Positions 13,177 through 25,500 of a DNA stretch of 64,000 bases are shown in pieces. The stretch is from Ipomoea triloba (lineage: Eukaryota; Streptophyta; Magnoliopsida; Solanales; Convolvulaceae). A model generated the notes under the pieces. That model was not told the origin of the DNA and did no database searches. It saw only the letters and a list, made by a program, of their open reading frames with translations. The number at the start of each line of letters is the position of its first letter. Within the stretch, counting starts at the first letter, position 1. Made by a program: the position numbers and the translations under genes. The DNA is taken from assembly GCF_003576645.1 (NCBI RefSeq), contig NC_044918.1, forward strand, positions 20,386,941-20,450,940. The letters run 5' to 3'.

Positions 13177-13816
13177 ACTAATTACAGTTATATATCAACT
13201 ACACCAAATTGCTGAATTAAATTTTAATGTATTACAGGAAGAAATATTTGTACCTTAAAAAGTAATTTGATAATATTTCTTTCAAATATATAATTATATT
13301 TGTGATATAATAAGTCAAATGCAAGCAAGTTACGAAAACCAACTATTGATAGCTGGATTAATTAAAGGATTACACCAACCGGAGCCAGACGTAAATGAAG
13401 TTATAATATATTGCCCTATGATTGAAGTTCATTTTATTTTATTTTTAAATATAACAACTAGTTTTATTTAATTTTAATATATATTTTTTAGTAAGGTAAT
13501 CTTTAATGTAGTTTACACTTTACAATGCCAAGTGTTTTAGTACTTGAAGCATATGCTTCCATTATCGGTAACTAATTTTCCGGCTGAATTGTAAACACCT
13601 CTAACCTGAGAATTTAAGGCACTCTATATCTAAGGTCATCATTGACCTTTGATGATTAATTAAGGGTGAATGAGTTACTTCCACTTAATTAATAGTTAAT
13701 AAAAACCATGGGTAAAAGAATAAAAAATGTTCAAATTCAAATCCGGTTAATATATATTACATTAACAAAACAAATAAAACACAAAAAAATAATTACAAAT
13801 GACGATTCCCTCCCTA

Positions 13817-14284
13817 TCACAATCCACCACCCACCCTCTGACCGGGGGTGGCAAACCTGGTGGAGAAATTACGCAAAAGCCCATCACCTTCTTCCTCCGG
13901 CATCCCGTCGGCAAAGTTGAGAGCGTAGCTCTCAGCGTCGTACTGGAACGCCGTCGTTTTCCCTTTCTTTGGGTTACAATACTTTCCGATCTTCCTAACC
14001 ATGTTCTTCCACTTGGGGCCCGCAACCACCTCGGAAAACTCCTTCAATTTCTTGAGCTTCTCCCCCAGCCACGACCCCCTGCCGTTATCCTCCCCTCCGA
14101 TCAGGTGCCTGCCGTCTCCGGCGCCGGAGCCGAAGCCGCAGAGGCGAAAACAGCCGCACCAGCTCGGCGGAGAAACGGCGTCGTCTTGGTAGTAGAGTCC
14201 TCCTGCGGCGCTGCCTTCGCGGGGGGATTCTCTTATGGGTGAATACGTGTTCATGAAGGGCTGCTTTTCTTGATAACCGGACAT
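13817..14284 (-). CDS. Small uncharacterised plant protein (155 aa)
   Basis: A single-exon frame of 155 residues starting at ATG 14284-14282. The base composition is clearly richer in G and C than its surroundings, as expected for a real exon. The protein has no signal peptide or membrane segment. Its N-terminal half is Gly/Pro/Cys-rich (PPSWCGCFRLCGFGSG). A basic, aromatic block follows (WKNMVRKIGKY, about residues 92-102), then FQYDAESYALNFADG, about 113-127. The combination of a Trp-Lys block with a YD..SYALNF.DG block matches a family of small plant proteins usually annotated as hypothetical or stress-induced; I do not know its function. A TA microsatellite lies directly upstream of the start. 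Confidence 0.7.
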   Translation of the reverse strand: MSGYQEKQPFMNTYSPIRESPREGSAAGGLYYQDDAVSPPSWCGCFRLCGFGSGAGDGRHLIGGEDNGRGSWLGEKLKKLKEFSEVVAGPKWKNMVRKIGKYCNPKKGKTTAFQYDAESYALNFADGMPEEEGDGLLRNFSTRFATPGQRVGGGL

Positions 14285-14581
14285 ATATATATATATATAT
14301 GGATCGTTTATATGTATTTAGTTGAATGGGGAGGGGAGGGGAAGAATATAATGGATAAAATGGAAGTTATGGTTTGTGACGTTTATATATTAATGCCTGA
14401 CCGTGTGGCTTTTCGTGTTGTAGTGCATATTGAATTTTATGAAGGAACGCCTAAAGAAGCATCAAGGAAATGCTAGGGAATGTGATATTACCAACTTTGA
14501 CTATTAATAATAATTACTCCGTATAAGGTAATAACAAGTAATGTAATATCTGTAGAGTATTCTGGGTCATAGTAAAATGAC

Positions 14582-14935
14582 GCAAATTATATTGTGGATC
14601 ATGGCTGAAATTGCAGTTGTGTTGAACGAATAGTGCAGTTGTGTTGAAAGATACTACAGTTGTGTTGAAAGGAAACTGCAGTTGCGCGGAACAGAAACCA
14701 TTCATCCGTTTAACACAACTGCAGTATCCTTTCAACACAACTGCAGTATCCGTTCAATACAACTGTAGTATCAGTTCAACACAATTGCAGTTCCAGACGG
14801 ATGACACGGCCTCTGTTCCGCGCAATTGCAGTTTCCTTTCAATACAACTGCAGTATCCGGTCAGCACAACTGCAGTATCAGTTCAACACAACTGAAGTAT
14901 TAACCATGATCCATGGTCCACGGTATAACGACTGA
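14582..14935 (+). mobile_element. MITE-like repeat filled with 'acaactgcagtat' units (copy 1)
   Basis: Ends are imperfectly inverted: 'aattatattgtggatcatgg' on the left and 'ccatggtccacggtataacg' on the right. Inside are about a dozen units of roughly 23 bases, built on 'cagttgtgttgaa' before about 14690 and on its reverse complement 'ttcaacacaactgcagtat' after about 14710, so the whole block can fold back on itself. A second copy in the opposite orientation is at 40416-41533. Confidence 0.65.
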
Positions 14936-15725
14936 CGGGAATCCACAATTTTGACTGTATTTGAAAATTTGAAAATTGTTTTTTAAAAATCTTTTTTCTG
15001 AGTTTTTCGTGTTTAGAAATGGGGAAATACTAAAATTAATGAAAATTAATTTTAGGTCAAAGAAAAACTAAATCATTTTTTTTTAAATTTAAAATGACTT
15101 TCTTCTATTTTTGGGGAAGTCATTTTCCACCTCTTCTCCATCTCTAGATGAACCCGTATCAATGGTTTCCGTCTGGAACCATTCTTTGAAAGAAAAAGAA
15201 AAAAATGAAAATCAATGCACTTTTTTAGAACAGTAATGCTATCTGGCCTTTTATTTATTTATTTACTCTGTATTTATTTAGTTTCTATTCATAACATCGA
15301 TACTTTTTCATTAGATAATTTAGTCTTTAATAACAAGCTAGTGAGGTTAATCAATTAATGATGGGACCTAATAGGGAAATTTTTAAAAGATTTTGTAAGG
15401 ATTTCCAAAATTTTCTTGTTAAGGAATGGTTCATTTACTCCATTAACTACAAGTGCCACCACCTATTTGATACTGAGGTGGTTAGGCATTTAGCCGTCCT
15501 ACTAATTGACAAATAATACATTCATTTATGTGATTATATATTGATTAAAATGGCTTAAAATCCTGGCATCCTAACTTTTGAGGTTAAAATTGTAATTTTA
15601 TAATGCTTATATGCTCCGAATTGCTGAGCCGGTAAATCTACCTATCAAATTAGAGTTATGTTCAGAAATCCATACAATGACTTCCAAAAGTTAGTTTATA
15701 GGATTGTTTTGTGTTTGTCTATTAA
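14936..15725. other. Intergenic, no gene seen
   Basis: AT-rich sequence between the foldback repeat and the solo LTR. Nothing recognisable. Confidence 0.5.
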
Positions 15726-17262
15726 TGGTCGTAGCATAAAACCACATACAAATACCCGGAGTATTTCGGGGTTATCGAACCACAGGGAAGTAGGGTATCA
15801 AGCACTAGTTACTAATTATATTCGCAAGAAGCTATTCCTACGTTAACAATGGATGATTATCTATGAATATGCAAACAAGATAATTAAAACAAGGCAAACG
15901 GGTTTTTGTATTCAAAGAGGTAAAAGCGAGATTTTTGGGAGTTGAAGTGTTTAATCACCTAGTGCCAATCTAAAGTGAAATAATTATTTGGGTTAAACAA
16001 GTGTGGAGAATTGCCATCTAAAAGGGAAAGGTTACTCTCGTAACTCAAACCCAAAATACGGTAATTGGAATACTCACTCTCGTGAGCTACTCACAATATA
16101 AAATCGGGACTAAGCAATAAATGGAATACCCAATCTCGTGGGCTATTCACAATTGGAATACTCACTCTCGTGAGCTATTCACAATAAATCCCTTAACCAA
16201 ATTGTCCTCTCTCGAGGTGCAATAGTCAAGTGCAATTGCGGGTGCTCTTTGATTCATAGACAAATCTAGCAAAGGTACAAGCAATCATATGCATCTAATT
16301 ACAAGTATCAACAACATAAATCACAATTGCAACACAAGCAATAAACCCAAATAGATATTTCATTAAAACAAATTAAGAACTAGGCACATAGGTTCATAAA
16401 CACTTTTATACCCAAAAATCCCAAAAGAGAGTTTTAGCCTAACATGGCTAAAATAGATCCAACAAATATTCAATAAAGTTCAAAATAGAAAAGAGAAAGG
16501 AAGATATTCTCCCAAATGATGCCTCCTAGCTCTTTTCTTTGATCTCCTTTCCAAAAGTTGTGATGATTTCTTCTTTGGCTTTTGGAGATGATGAAGCTTC
16601 TATTCTTTGTTCTTTTTCCTCTTTTTCTGACAAGGACCAGCAGCAAACAGGTAGGGTTTGAAGAGAAAATGATGTTTTTAAAGTGAGTGGAGAAAGAGGG
16701 GCAAAAATGACAATTTTTAGAAGCTGAGAATCGCAGATCTGCGACATTCGACGCGTCGAATGCAACACTCGACGCGTCGAATATTTATAGTGCCGAAACG
16801 AGGCCATTCTGCCTCATTTTTTGGAGTTTCGACGCGTCGAATGTTGGATTCGACGCGTCGAAAATATTCCTGGGACGCAGTTCCAACTTGCAGCCTGATT
16901 TTGACCATTTTCCCTTTCGAATCAAGCCTTGATGTCTTCATAAGAGTTGTAGCCCTTGAAGTCTTCTTTCCAATGGTTCAAGAATTACCTCATTTGGATA
17001 TTCCTACGCTGAGATATGGTCCAATTACCGAGGTGTCGCCATGGTAGCGGGAATTTCAACTCTTTGGCTCGTTTGGATTGGCTTTTGCTCCCAAATGGTT
17101 CTAATGCACTTCTAAACACATCAAAAACATCTAAACCAAGCATTATACCATTTTAAATATAAAAACAAAGAAATAAGCATTGGATACAACATTTTATCAC
17201 ACAATTAACTATAAAACCTACATAAAAACACAAGTAAAATAGGTACAAATGAGAGTGTATCA
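15726..17262 (-). mobile_element. Solo LTR (Ty3/gypsy type) with 5-bp target duplication ATTAA
   Basis: On the plus strand the element starts TGGTCGTAGC and ends GTGTATCA, so on the minus strand it runs TGATACACTC to CGACCA, a proper TG...CA LTR. It is flanked by ATTAA at 15721-15725 and 17263-17267. There is no internal region, so it is a solo LTR left by recombination. The word 'tatttcggggttatcgaacc' near one end is shared with the solo LTR at 53456. Four 12-14 bp palindromes on ACGCGT lie at 16747-16862, about 65 bases upstream (minus strand) of a TTTAAAAA box at about 16676-16683. Confidence 0.88.
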
Positions 17263-17529
17263 ATTAACAAAAAATGAAATTAATAGAAAATACTCATCAT
17301 TTTAATCAAATGAAAAATATTAATTTTAGTGAAAAATGTCTTATAAGTTTTACTGGAAAGATATTTTTTGAATTACTATCTCATATTCAATTCTCTTTCT
17401 CCTTAGTGGTGTTAAATCATTGATAAGGACGTTTTCACGCATCCATCAAGTATCAAATCATAGTATATGGTTTAGATATCGTTCCATTGGAGATGACTCT
17501 TGTAATGTTAGGAATTGATGCTAAGTGGA

Positions 17530-19025
17530 ATTAAGCACAAGATAAAACTACTCGTTTAGAAGTTAATTAGGCCTATCGTTAATGAGTTTGGTTTATATGA
17601 TTTAGTAAATAACAAATTAGATAAGTAAAACAAATGACCGGGACTTGGTCGATTCAAGCTAAGATGCCAATAATTCTACTAAGGAGTAAGGATTAGGGGA
17701 TTAACATAAGGCATATGGCCTGGTAAGTGAGATGCACAAAAGTGTCCAAATACCCCCCTCGTAGTTATTTGGACTTGCAAACTCACATTCAACTCCACTC
17801 TCATGGCAATTCAACCCAAAGTTAACCAAACAAGAACACAAAGCATAAATTCTCCTTAACACCCGAAATACTCTCGTATTAGACATCAAGTGTGTGAATG
17901 TGTAGCTAGTGTACAAGCTCTATTCTCGTAGCGACAAACACACTCCAAACAAAGCATATAATTGGGATCTAACAATCATACAGAAATTTCATATCCAACC
18001 CATTTCACACAACCCTAGAACACCGTACCCAAATCCTTTTATGCAATACAACTCATATAGGTATCAATAACAAGAAATCAAACCAAATCCTAGTCCCAAA
18101 AGGCTTAGCTACTCATAATATAACAATAGATACACAATATTAAAGAAATAATTGAAAGCATAAATAGAAATCAAAGGAAAGAGATAAGTAAGAAAAACTT
18201 CTCTATTGAGCTTTTGAATCCAACATTTGCTATGTTCTTGAGCTTGGAAGTGAAGAGAAACTAGAAATCTGCCATATTGAATATTCGAAGCTAGTCTAAG
18301 CTAACCCTAGCTAGGAAGTGAAAATGAAACGAACGATGTCTACATCGTTTTGGGTGGAAGAAATCCTCTTTTAAAGGGGTCAAAACGCTGTTGTAAAAAA
18401 ATGCAGAGGCTAGCCACAAGTGTGGCTTTACCCGTGGCAAAAAATGGAGGCGTACTGCCTCGTGGCCACAGGTGTGGCCAGACCCGTGTCCAGCAAGCAG
18501 TGTGCACTGCCTTGTAGCCACCAGGCAGTGCTCCTGTGCACAATGTTCGTCTTTTAGGCTATTTTTTACTCCTGAATCTTTTGAATTTGTGTTTATGGCC
18601 ATCATCAAAGTTGTTGCTCTTTAAGTTAGATTTTCAGTGACATAAAAATCACTTGATTTTGACATTACTACGCAGAAATATGACCAAAATACCGTGCAGT
18701 GGACGAGTTGTGCGAGAATTTCAACTTCTTGCTCTTTTCCTCCACGTTTGCCTTTATCTAAATGACCAAGACCATTGAAAATACCACTCTTTGGCTCTTC
18801 AAGAGGTATTATTTCCTCCCATCTTCATAGCTTCTCCTAAGCTCCCATTGACTCTACATGCGTCCAAAATGCTCCAAAAATCATTCAATTCATCTAAGTC
18901 ATCAAGAATTACACCTAAACACACAAATGAATCAAATGAGGAACATTTTTGGTAAAACTATAACAAATGACAAGAAAAATAAACTTAAATGCAAGGTGAA
19001 AACAAAAACATTTTGGCACTTAACA
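17530..19025 (-). mobile_element. Degraded LTR related to the neighbouring solo LTRs
   Basis: The plus-strand right end 'ttggcacttaaca' gives TGTTAAGTGCC on the minus strand, a good LTR start. The interior shares with the 15726 LTR the arrangement of minus-strand TATA-like box (about 18368-18377), GC-rich inverted repeat (TGGCCAC/GTGGCCA, 18463-18480) and 'gagaatttcaacttcttgctc'. I cannot place the left end or a target duplication, so the start is approximate and the copy is probably truncated. Confidence 0.55.
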
Positions 19026-19084
19026 AGCATAAATAGACAGGTTGGCATGCCATATGACTAGTCATTATTTGATTGGAATAAGTT

Positions 19085-19720
19085 AGTCCGGTTAAAATCT
19101 GTGTTTAGCTTAGTCAGTTTAGGCCAAACAATAAAAATCTTAGCTTGGTCCATAACTCAAAAAATTAAAAAATATTGAAGTTTTTCAAAAAAAAAAAAAA
19201 AATTGAAAGCATTTTTTTTAAATTTTTTTTTTAGTTTAGAGTTTTACATTTATCAATGACCGATTAAAATATGAATTCAGTTGGACTGTACCAAACAATA
19301 AAAATGTATCCTGGCCCACAACCTAAAAAATTTTTAAAAATACTTTTTTTTTCTATTTCTTTTGTTCATAATTGTTACATTTATCGATGTCAAATTAAAT
19401 ATATTTTCAAGTAGATCGAGCCTAATAATAAAAATCTTATCCCGACCAGTTTGGCCACATCCCAAAAAAGAGTAAAAAATTTTCTTCGACTCCTTTAATT
19501 TAAAATTGTTATATTTGTCAATTTAAATATGGAGTATTTATTTTTATTATATTAAGTTACAATTTAAAATTTATTTATTTACATTTTTTGTTATAGTTAT
19601 TATTAAATTTAAGTGCACTACTTTCAATTTTTTAATTTTGGTGTGTTGATTTGGGCTGGCGGGGCGAGGTAGACCGAAATCCGCGGCCTAGCGGGAGTGG
19701 GCCTCCAATTGCTTGGCCCA
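19085..19720. repeat. Diverged tandem repeat, about 125 bp units, ending in a GC-rich MITE-like edge
   Basis: Three units share 'aaacaataaaaatcttag/gtatc', 'cccacaacc/cataactcaaaaaa' and 'acatttatcaatg'. The right edge (19660-19705) switches to GC-rich 'gggctggcggggcgaggtag'. This layout is typical of subterminal repeats in small hAT-like elements, but ends and target duplication are not clear. Confidence 0.45.
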
Positions 19721-21117
19721 CCATACTTTTTTTTTTTTTTGGATAATAGATATTATTATGTTTCAATCTTTAAACCCCCAAGAACAATAATATACTTATT
19801 ACCAATCGAGCTATCTCAACATTCAATAACTATTATACATAATAATAATATATTAGGTATTTCTTTTGGCAAAAATATACTATTAATTAATAAAATTCAA
19901 TCCCTAGGCCCCTACAATAACAAGATACTTATTACTAACAAAGGTACCACAACAATGCAACATTCAATAATCATTATACATAATAATATGTTACTATTAA
20001 AACAATTACTATATATAAATATATGTTTGGCTCTTCACATTCCTACTAATGATGAACGTAATGCATTAAGTTTATGAACCAATTTACTCATCTCAACTAG
20101 ATATACTTATAGTCCCATAATGGAACAAAAGACGCATCACCATATGTACTAGACAACTATGTTGTCTCAAGTCAAAAGACTATTGCATACTTGTAACATA
20201 CAACATGCCGATGACACGTAGGTAAACACCATGCGATACGTTGTCGTCAGTCGTTGCCCAATGACTTGTTCTCTAACAATCAATCACATGTCCACTCTTC
20301 GTATCTCGTACGGAATGACATGAGACTCACTATAAGAAGGATAAAGTGCTAGCCTTATCAAAATTCTAATGCCAAATTAGAATTCATATGACTAGGAACA
20401 TTGTACAATACTTCATTAATAAATTCTTCGTCACTTATATTCTTAACTCTTAAGAATGAAGAATTAAGAAGATTGTAGGGAACAATATCAAATATTAATT
20501 GAGCCAAAATAAAATAAATAAAACACTTATTTATTATATTTATTTAGTTAGAATAAAATACCCAACACAATAAATGTTGACTCCTAAGACATACATGTAC
20601 TCTAACAGTCTTATCATCTAGCAATTAAAAAATATAATATATTTTAGGAAACAATATATATTTTTCCTTCACAATTTTCCCCTCCCAAAACCACAGATCC
20701 CTCTTATAGAAATTATATATGTTTAGTAGATTTTCATGATTCTAAGTTTCTAACAATGTATAAGTTAGATACTTTAGAACCGTAATTTTGAATTTGCTAC
20801 GTTACTTTGTAATTGTAAAAATAGGACTTAAACTTTCTCACAAAAATCAAATTAGTAGATTCATAGCTGGAAGATCCTAAATTCAAAAGATATAGGAACA
20901 ACAAAACTATACAGTCGTAAATCTTTATCGGACAAATAATTTGTATACATTAAAATAACTGAATTTCGATCTATCGATAGACCCTATCATAAAAAGAACC
21001 TATTTGGTAAAACTTGATCTTTTGCTTTAGCAAATAATGATCGATCTTACAAAAGCTCATCCATCAAATCAACGACAACCTATTTGAGCTAGTAAGTAAT
21101 CGATTAATTGTCAAAGA
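19721..21117. other. Intergenic, no gene seen
   Basis: AT-rich DNA. The stretch at 20655-20695 ('tttttccttcacaattttcc ...') matches 26938-26980 upstream of NLR2, so part of this region is a copy of NLR flanking sequence. Confidence 0.5.
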
Positions 21118-21292
21118 TATTGTGGTTCAGTGGCATCAAACCCTTCCCTTTATACGGGAGATGGTGGGTTCAAGCTTCAGTGGAGTTGAGAAAGTAGTTA
21201 TGAACAGATACTGCATTGTAACTTTTGTGCTTCAATAGGTTGAGAAAGTAGTTATGAACAGATACTGCATTAGTTAGTAGTATTCAAAAAAA
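21118..21292 (+). repeat. tRNA-derived SINE with an internal tandem duplication
   Basis: Box A-like 'tgtggttcagtggcatc' is followed after about 30 bases by box B-like 'ggtgggttcaagc', then 'gttgagaaagtagttatgaa', and the copy ends in an A run. The 3' part 'ggttgagaaagtagttatga' with the following 'acagatactgcatt' occurs twice about 50 bases apart. It ends immediately before the NLR fragment at 21300. Confidence 0.6.
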
Positions 21293-21299
21293 AGTAATA

Positions 21300-21461
21300 C
21301 AGTAGAATATTGTTAATTAATCGATATGATGAAGTGGCCATGTATGCAAGCTCATATAATTATTGTTCTTTAAATCTGTATTTTCAAAATTCAGAAGAAA
21401 GTTCGCTTTCATTTCTGCGGAAAAAAAAAAAAATAAAAGTTCATGCTAGATTGCTTGGTTT
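21300..21461 (+). pseudogene. NB-ARC fragment of an NLR gene (relic)
   Basis: About 160 bases match the RNBS-B region of NLR1 at 23373-23510, starting at 'agtagaatattgtt' and running through 'atgatgaagtggccatgta' to 'gttcatgctagattgc'. An A run interrupts it near 21420. No frame stays open across it. It is the oldest-looking trace of the type I NLR in this cluster. Confidence 0.8.
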
Positions 21462-22518
21462 CTGTTGGGCTTAATACCACTTCACCTATAATTTTCCAGT
21501 CTATTAATTCTTTGTCCAACCTTGTTTGGGCCTAGCGTTATATTTGATTCCTGGGGCTTCATTTCTCTAGGCTGGTTAGATTAATAAATATCTTGTTTCG
21601 CCGAAAAGAAATTATTTATAATAAATATTTTATATTAGCATTTAATAAAAGGGAAATATAAAATGTCATTGGAGCTTTGCTTAGGATGTAAATTTATTTG
21701 ATAAACAATGTGTAATGGTGTGAAAAACAATTTTTTATATATTTATAAGAGACATTTAACCTGACGTCAAAAAGGATAAATTCATAATTGAATAAATTTG
21801 GTAAATTCTTAGCCACTCAGGAAATTTTTTTTTTACCTCTCCTAAGTGGGATTTATTTTCCTTGATATCATAGAATGTAATTCCAATTCTCATCCCCCCG
21901 AACTTTCCTAAGTCAAATATTGCATCAAATGTGGAAGTAATTTTCTCACATTTTAAATTCCCTAAAAATTTCAAACTTTCCTGACTAACAAACGCCTCTT
22001 AAGGTCTCACTACTCTTGCTAAGATGGATAAAAGAGCAAGACGTACTGCAAGAGCCCTATACGAGTTTAGCTCATTAGTTCAGTAAGCAGTATATGGGGA
22101 GATGGATAAAAAAAGAGAAATTGTGAGGGTGTGTTTAGTTTGCACATGAAAATCAAAATTAGAATGGGAATCAAATACTTAGTAGTGATAATTGATTTTA
22201 GTGAAAATATTTTGCATATTTGGCAGTAGACTAGTAGTGGAGATGAAAGCGCGTTGACTATGAAAACGAGTGTAAAAAATACATCTATCAACGTACATAT
22301 ATAACCGACCTTATCTCCACTTGAATTATTTGCTTATCAATCAATTAATCGCATTGCACAGTTCAACCTAACACTCACAAAAGTCAACATACAGCAGAAA
22401 AGAGAAATAGTGTATATCAGATCAGATCACTGCACTTTACAAACATAATCACAAACTAACAGAAGAAATAAGACACAGATCGATCGAGGAATTGAAATTA
22501 AGAGTACGTAAGGCATAT
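21462..22518. other. NLR1 upstream region with a MITE-like insertion
   Basis: The region from about 21650 to 22290 has short MITE-style words ('gggtgtgtttagtttgcaca', 'ctgactaacaaacgcctctt') but no clean ends. The last 220 bases resemble the NLR3 upstream region (about 41640-41844): both contain 'gtgtatatcaga', 'cactgca', 'acagaagaaataaga' and 'gatcgatcgagga', so the two promoters are paralogous. Confidence 0.55.
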
Positions 22519-25500
22519 ATGGCCTGGTTCGCCGTGACTTCACTGATGCGAACGCTAGAGCTTGAGTTCTTACCACCTAACCCACGTGTTGTTCTTGAGG
22601 ACACAAACGCAGCGGAAGCACTCCATGGAAGGCTACGTGAGTTGCTTCACTTTCTTGAGAAATCTGAGGATCAATTCAACGCTGAAGACGTGCCGACGCA
22701 AGGCTGGAAAGCAAGGCTTAAAGATGTTGCCATGAGAATAGAAGATGCAATTGAATCAAAAATAATTCATAGTTTTAGAGGAGGGCAGTGTACGATTCCT
22801 CTTGCTCAAAGCTCTCATTACATCTTCAAATATGCAATTGAAGAGTTGACAAAAAAGTTTGTGAAGGAAGATTTGCAAATGAAAGGTATTCTTTCATCCA
22901 GGGAAAGGATTGAAAGTACTAGTAGTAGTAGTTCCTCCCTTCACACAGCCTCAGAGCTTCAGAGCACAATGGTAGGGCGCACTGCTGAATTTGAACGTAT
23001 CAAACGGTTACTCCTTGAAGATAAATCTATAGAAACACTGGTTCTATCAATTGTTGGCATGGCGGGAATAGGTAAGACAACTTTTGCTCGAAGCTTGTAC
23101 CAAGACCCATTAGTTAAATCTCATTTTGATGTTCTTGCCTGGGCAACCGTGTGTACGTCTACAACATATGATAGCCATAGAATACTTCTTGAGCTTTTGT
23201 TGTGTATTGAGCCAGAATGGAAGGAATTCATCCATGAAATCAACGATGACCTACCTGACCTAGTACACAAACGGTTAGTAGGTCGGAGGTATCTGGTTGT
23301 TCTAGATGACATATGGGACATTAACCAATGGGAGGAAATTAAAAGGTCATTTCCTGAAAATTTTAATGAGAGTAGAATATTGTTGACAAGCCGACATGAT
23401 GAAGTGGCCATGTACGCAAGATCTTATAATCATTGCTCTCTAAACCTGCCTTTTCTAAATTCTGAAGAAAGTTGGCTTTTATTTCACCTAAAGGTTCATC
23501 CTAGATTGCACCCGCAACTCGAGGCAATATGGAGACACATTGTCCATTATTTCAAGGGATTGCCTTTTGCAATTGTTATAGCTGCTGGACTTGCACAAGC
23601 AATCAATGAGTCACTATGGATTTCCAAGGAGATTGAGAGAATATTTTATGAAAGGATGTGTTCTGATCTTGTTCAAGGTATTTCAAAGATACTTATTTTG
23701 AGTTATAACAACTTGCCTAACTTTTTGAAGATTTGTTTCTTATATTTGGGAATTTTTCCTGAAAGTAGCGCTATTCCTGTGAACAAACTTATTAAATTAT
23801 GGGTAGCAGAAGGGTTTGTGAAGGTAGAAGGTCAAAGGAGCTTAGAAGAAGTTGCTGAGGATTTTCTAAAAGATCTAGTATCTAGGAGTTTAGTTTTGAT
23901 TGACAAAATTAGCTTAGATGGCAAGATTAGGACATGTAAAGTGCATGACATAGTACATGAGTTTTGTAAGAGGAAAGCAATGGAGGAGGGCCTCTTACAT
24001 GTTGTAGATGGACATTTTGGTCATTTACATGCTTATCCTTGGGTAAGTATTGAAATAATGGACGTTTCAGGGTACATTTCACTTAATGATATCTCCAATA
24101 GATCTCGATCTATTTTATCCTTTTGTCATGGTGTTAATAGGTCAATTGGAATTGCAAATTTCAAGAAGTTGAGAGTATTAGATCTAAGTACTCTTTCTTT
24201 TAAATGGAATTTGCTGTTTACTAATGGTGGTGTTGATCTAGTTCTTTTGAGATACCTAACTTTGAGAATATACTCATCTGGCCAACTATTGAAAATGTGG
24301 AAGTTAAAAGAGAGTTTTAATTTACAAACCCTTGTGCTTTTGGCAGACAAAGAAAGAAGGGTAAGTTATACAACAAAGGTATATGAAATTTGGAGGATGC
24401 CAATGTTGAGGCATCTAAAATTTAGCCCGGTGTTTATGTTTGATACTCCGAATGTTGTTTTAGAGTACTTGCAGACAATTTATTGGTTACAACCTTCCCA
24501 ATGCACAAAGGAAGTATTTTTGGGAATTCGAAATGCAAAAGTGATGGGAATTTTCATGCCGAGAAGGATGAGAAAATTTGTACATGTTCGCATTTTGTCA
24601 GATGATGATAAATATTCTTTGGCTGAAAATGATGATGAATATTCTTTGGCTGAAAATTGGTTGGATGATCTTATAAATTTACAGAAGCTTGAGAAACTAA
24701 AAATTAATAGCCATCGTGATGATCCTATTATACTTCCACCTGCAAGTGCTTTTCCAGTACAACTCAGAATGTTGACATTGAAGGGAACTTTGCTGCCTTG
24801 GGATGCTATGGAAGAAGTTATTGGTATGTTGCCCAATCTTGAGATTCTAAAACTTAAGTTTGGAGCTTGTAAAGGACAATATTGGAAACTTAGTGGAGGT
24901 GGGTTTCCTAAATTAAAATCACTGCTCATTCAAGGAATAGAGTTGAAGCAGTGGACAGCTACTGACAATGCTTTCCCTATCCTGGAGCGACTTATCATTA
25001 AACATTGTATTCATTTGGAGATCCCTTCCATATTTGTTGAACTATACACTTTGCAATTATTTGAGTTGTACGGTTGCCAATCTTTGCTTGTTAATTCTGC
25101 CAAACAAATTCAGCAACAACAAGAGGAGTTATTTGGATATAATTGGCTTGTTGTTCATGACTACAATACTCATCAGGTTTTTCTATAACTCACTCAAATT
25201 TTCATTTTTATTTGTTTTTATCCTGGTCATTAATTATTTAATGTAACTAAATTCAGGTAGCAACCATTATTGAAGAAAAAGAACACGAGAACAGAGGACA
25301 ACAAGAATGTAAAAAGGTTTGCATAAAAAAAGAACTCTTGAAACTAGTAAAATTTATAATTTTTTTGTATTTTATTTTCGTTATTTGTTTCATCCCAATT
25401 TTTAATATAATTATTGTGAATAATATATTTTTAGTCACTTAATTATTATTTTCTAGTGATTTTAATTAGTCCATAACTTTGTGCTGTTATCTTTTAACAT

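Noticed and set aside
19697..20077. 126-residue open frame rich in Ile and Asn
   Set aside because: Reflects AT-rich DNA with few stops and no protein features.
21118..21200. tRNA gene
   Set aside because: It has box A and B-like words but no cloverleaf, and a SINE-type tail follows.
22492..22518. Upstream extension of NLR1 by nine residues
   Set aside because: The extension starts at TTG; the ATG at 22519 aligns with the starts of NLR2, NLR3 and NLR4.
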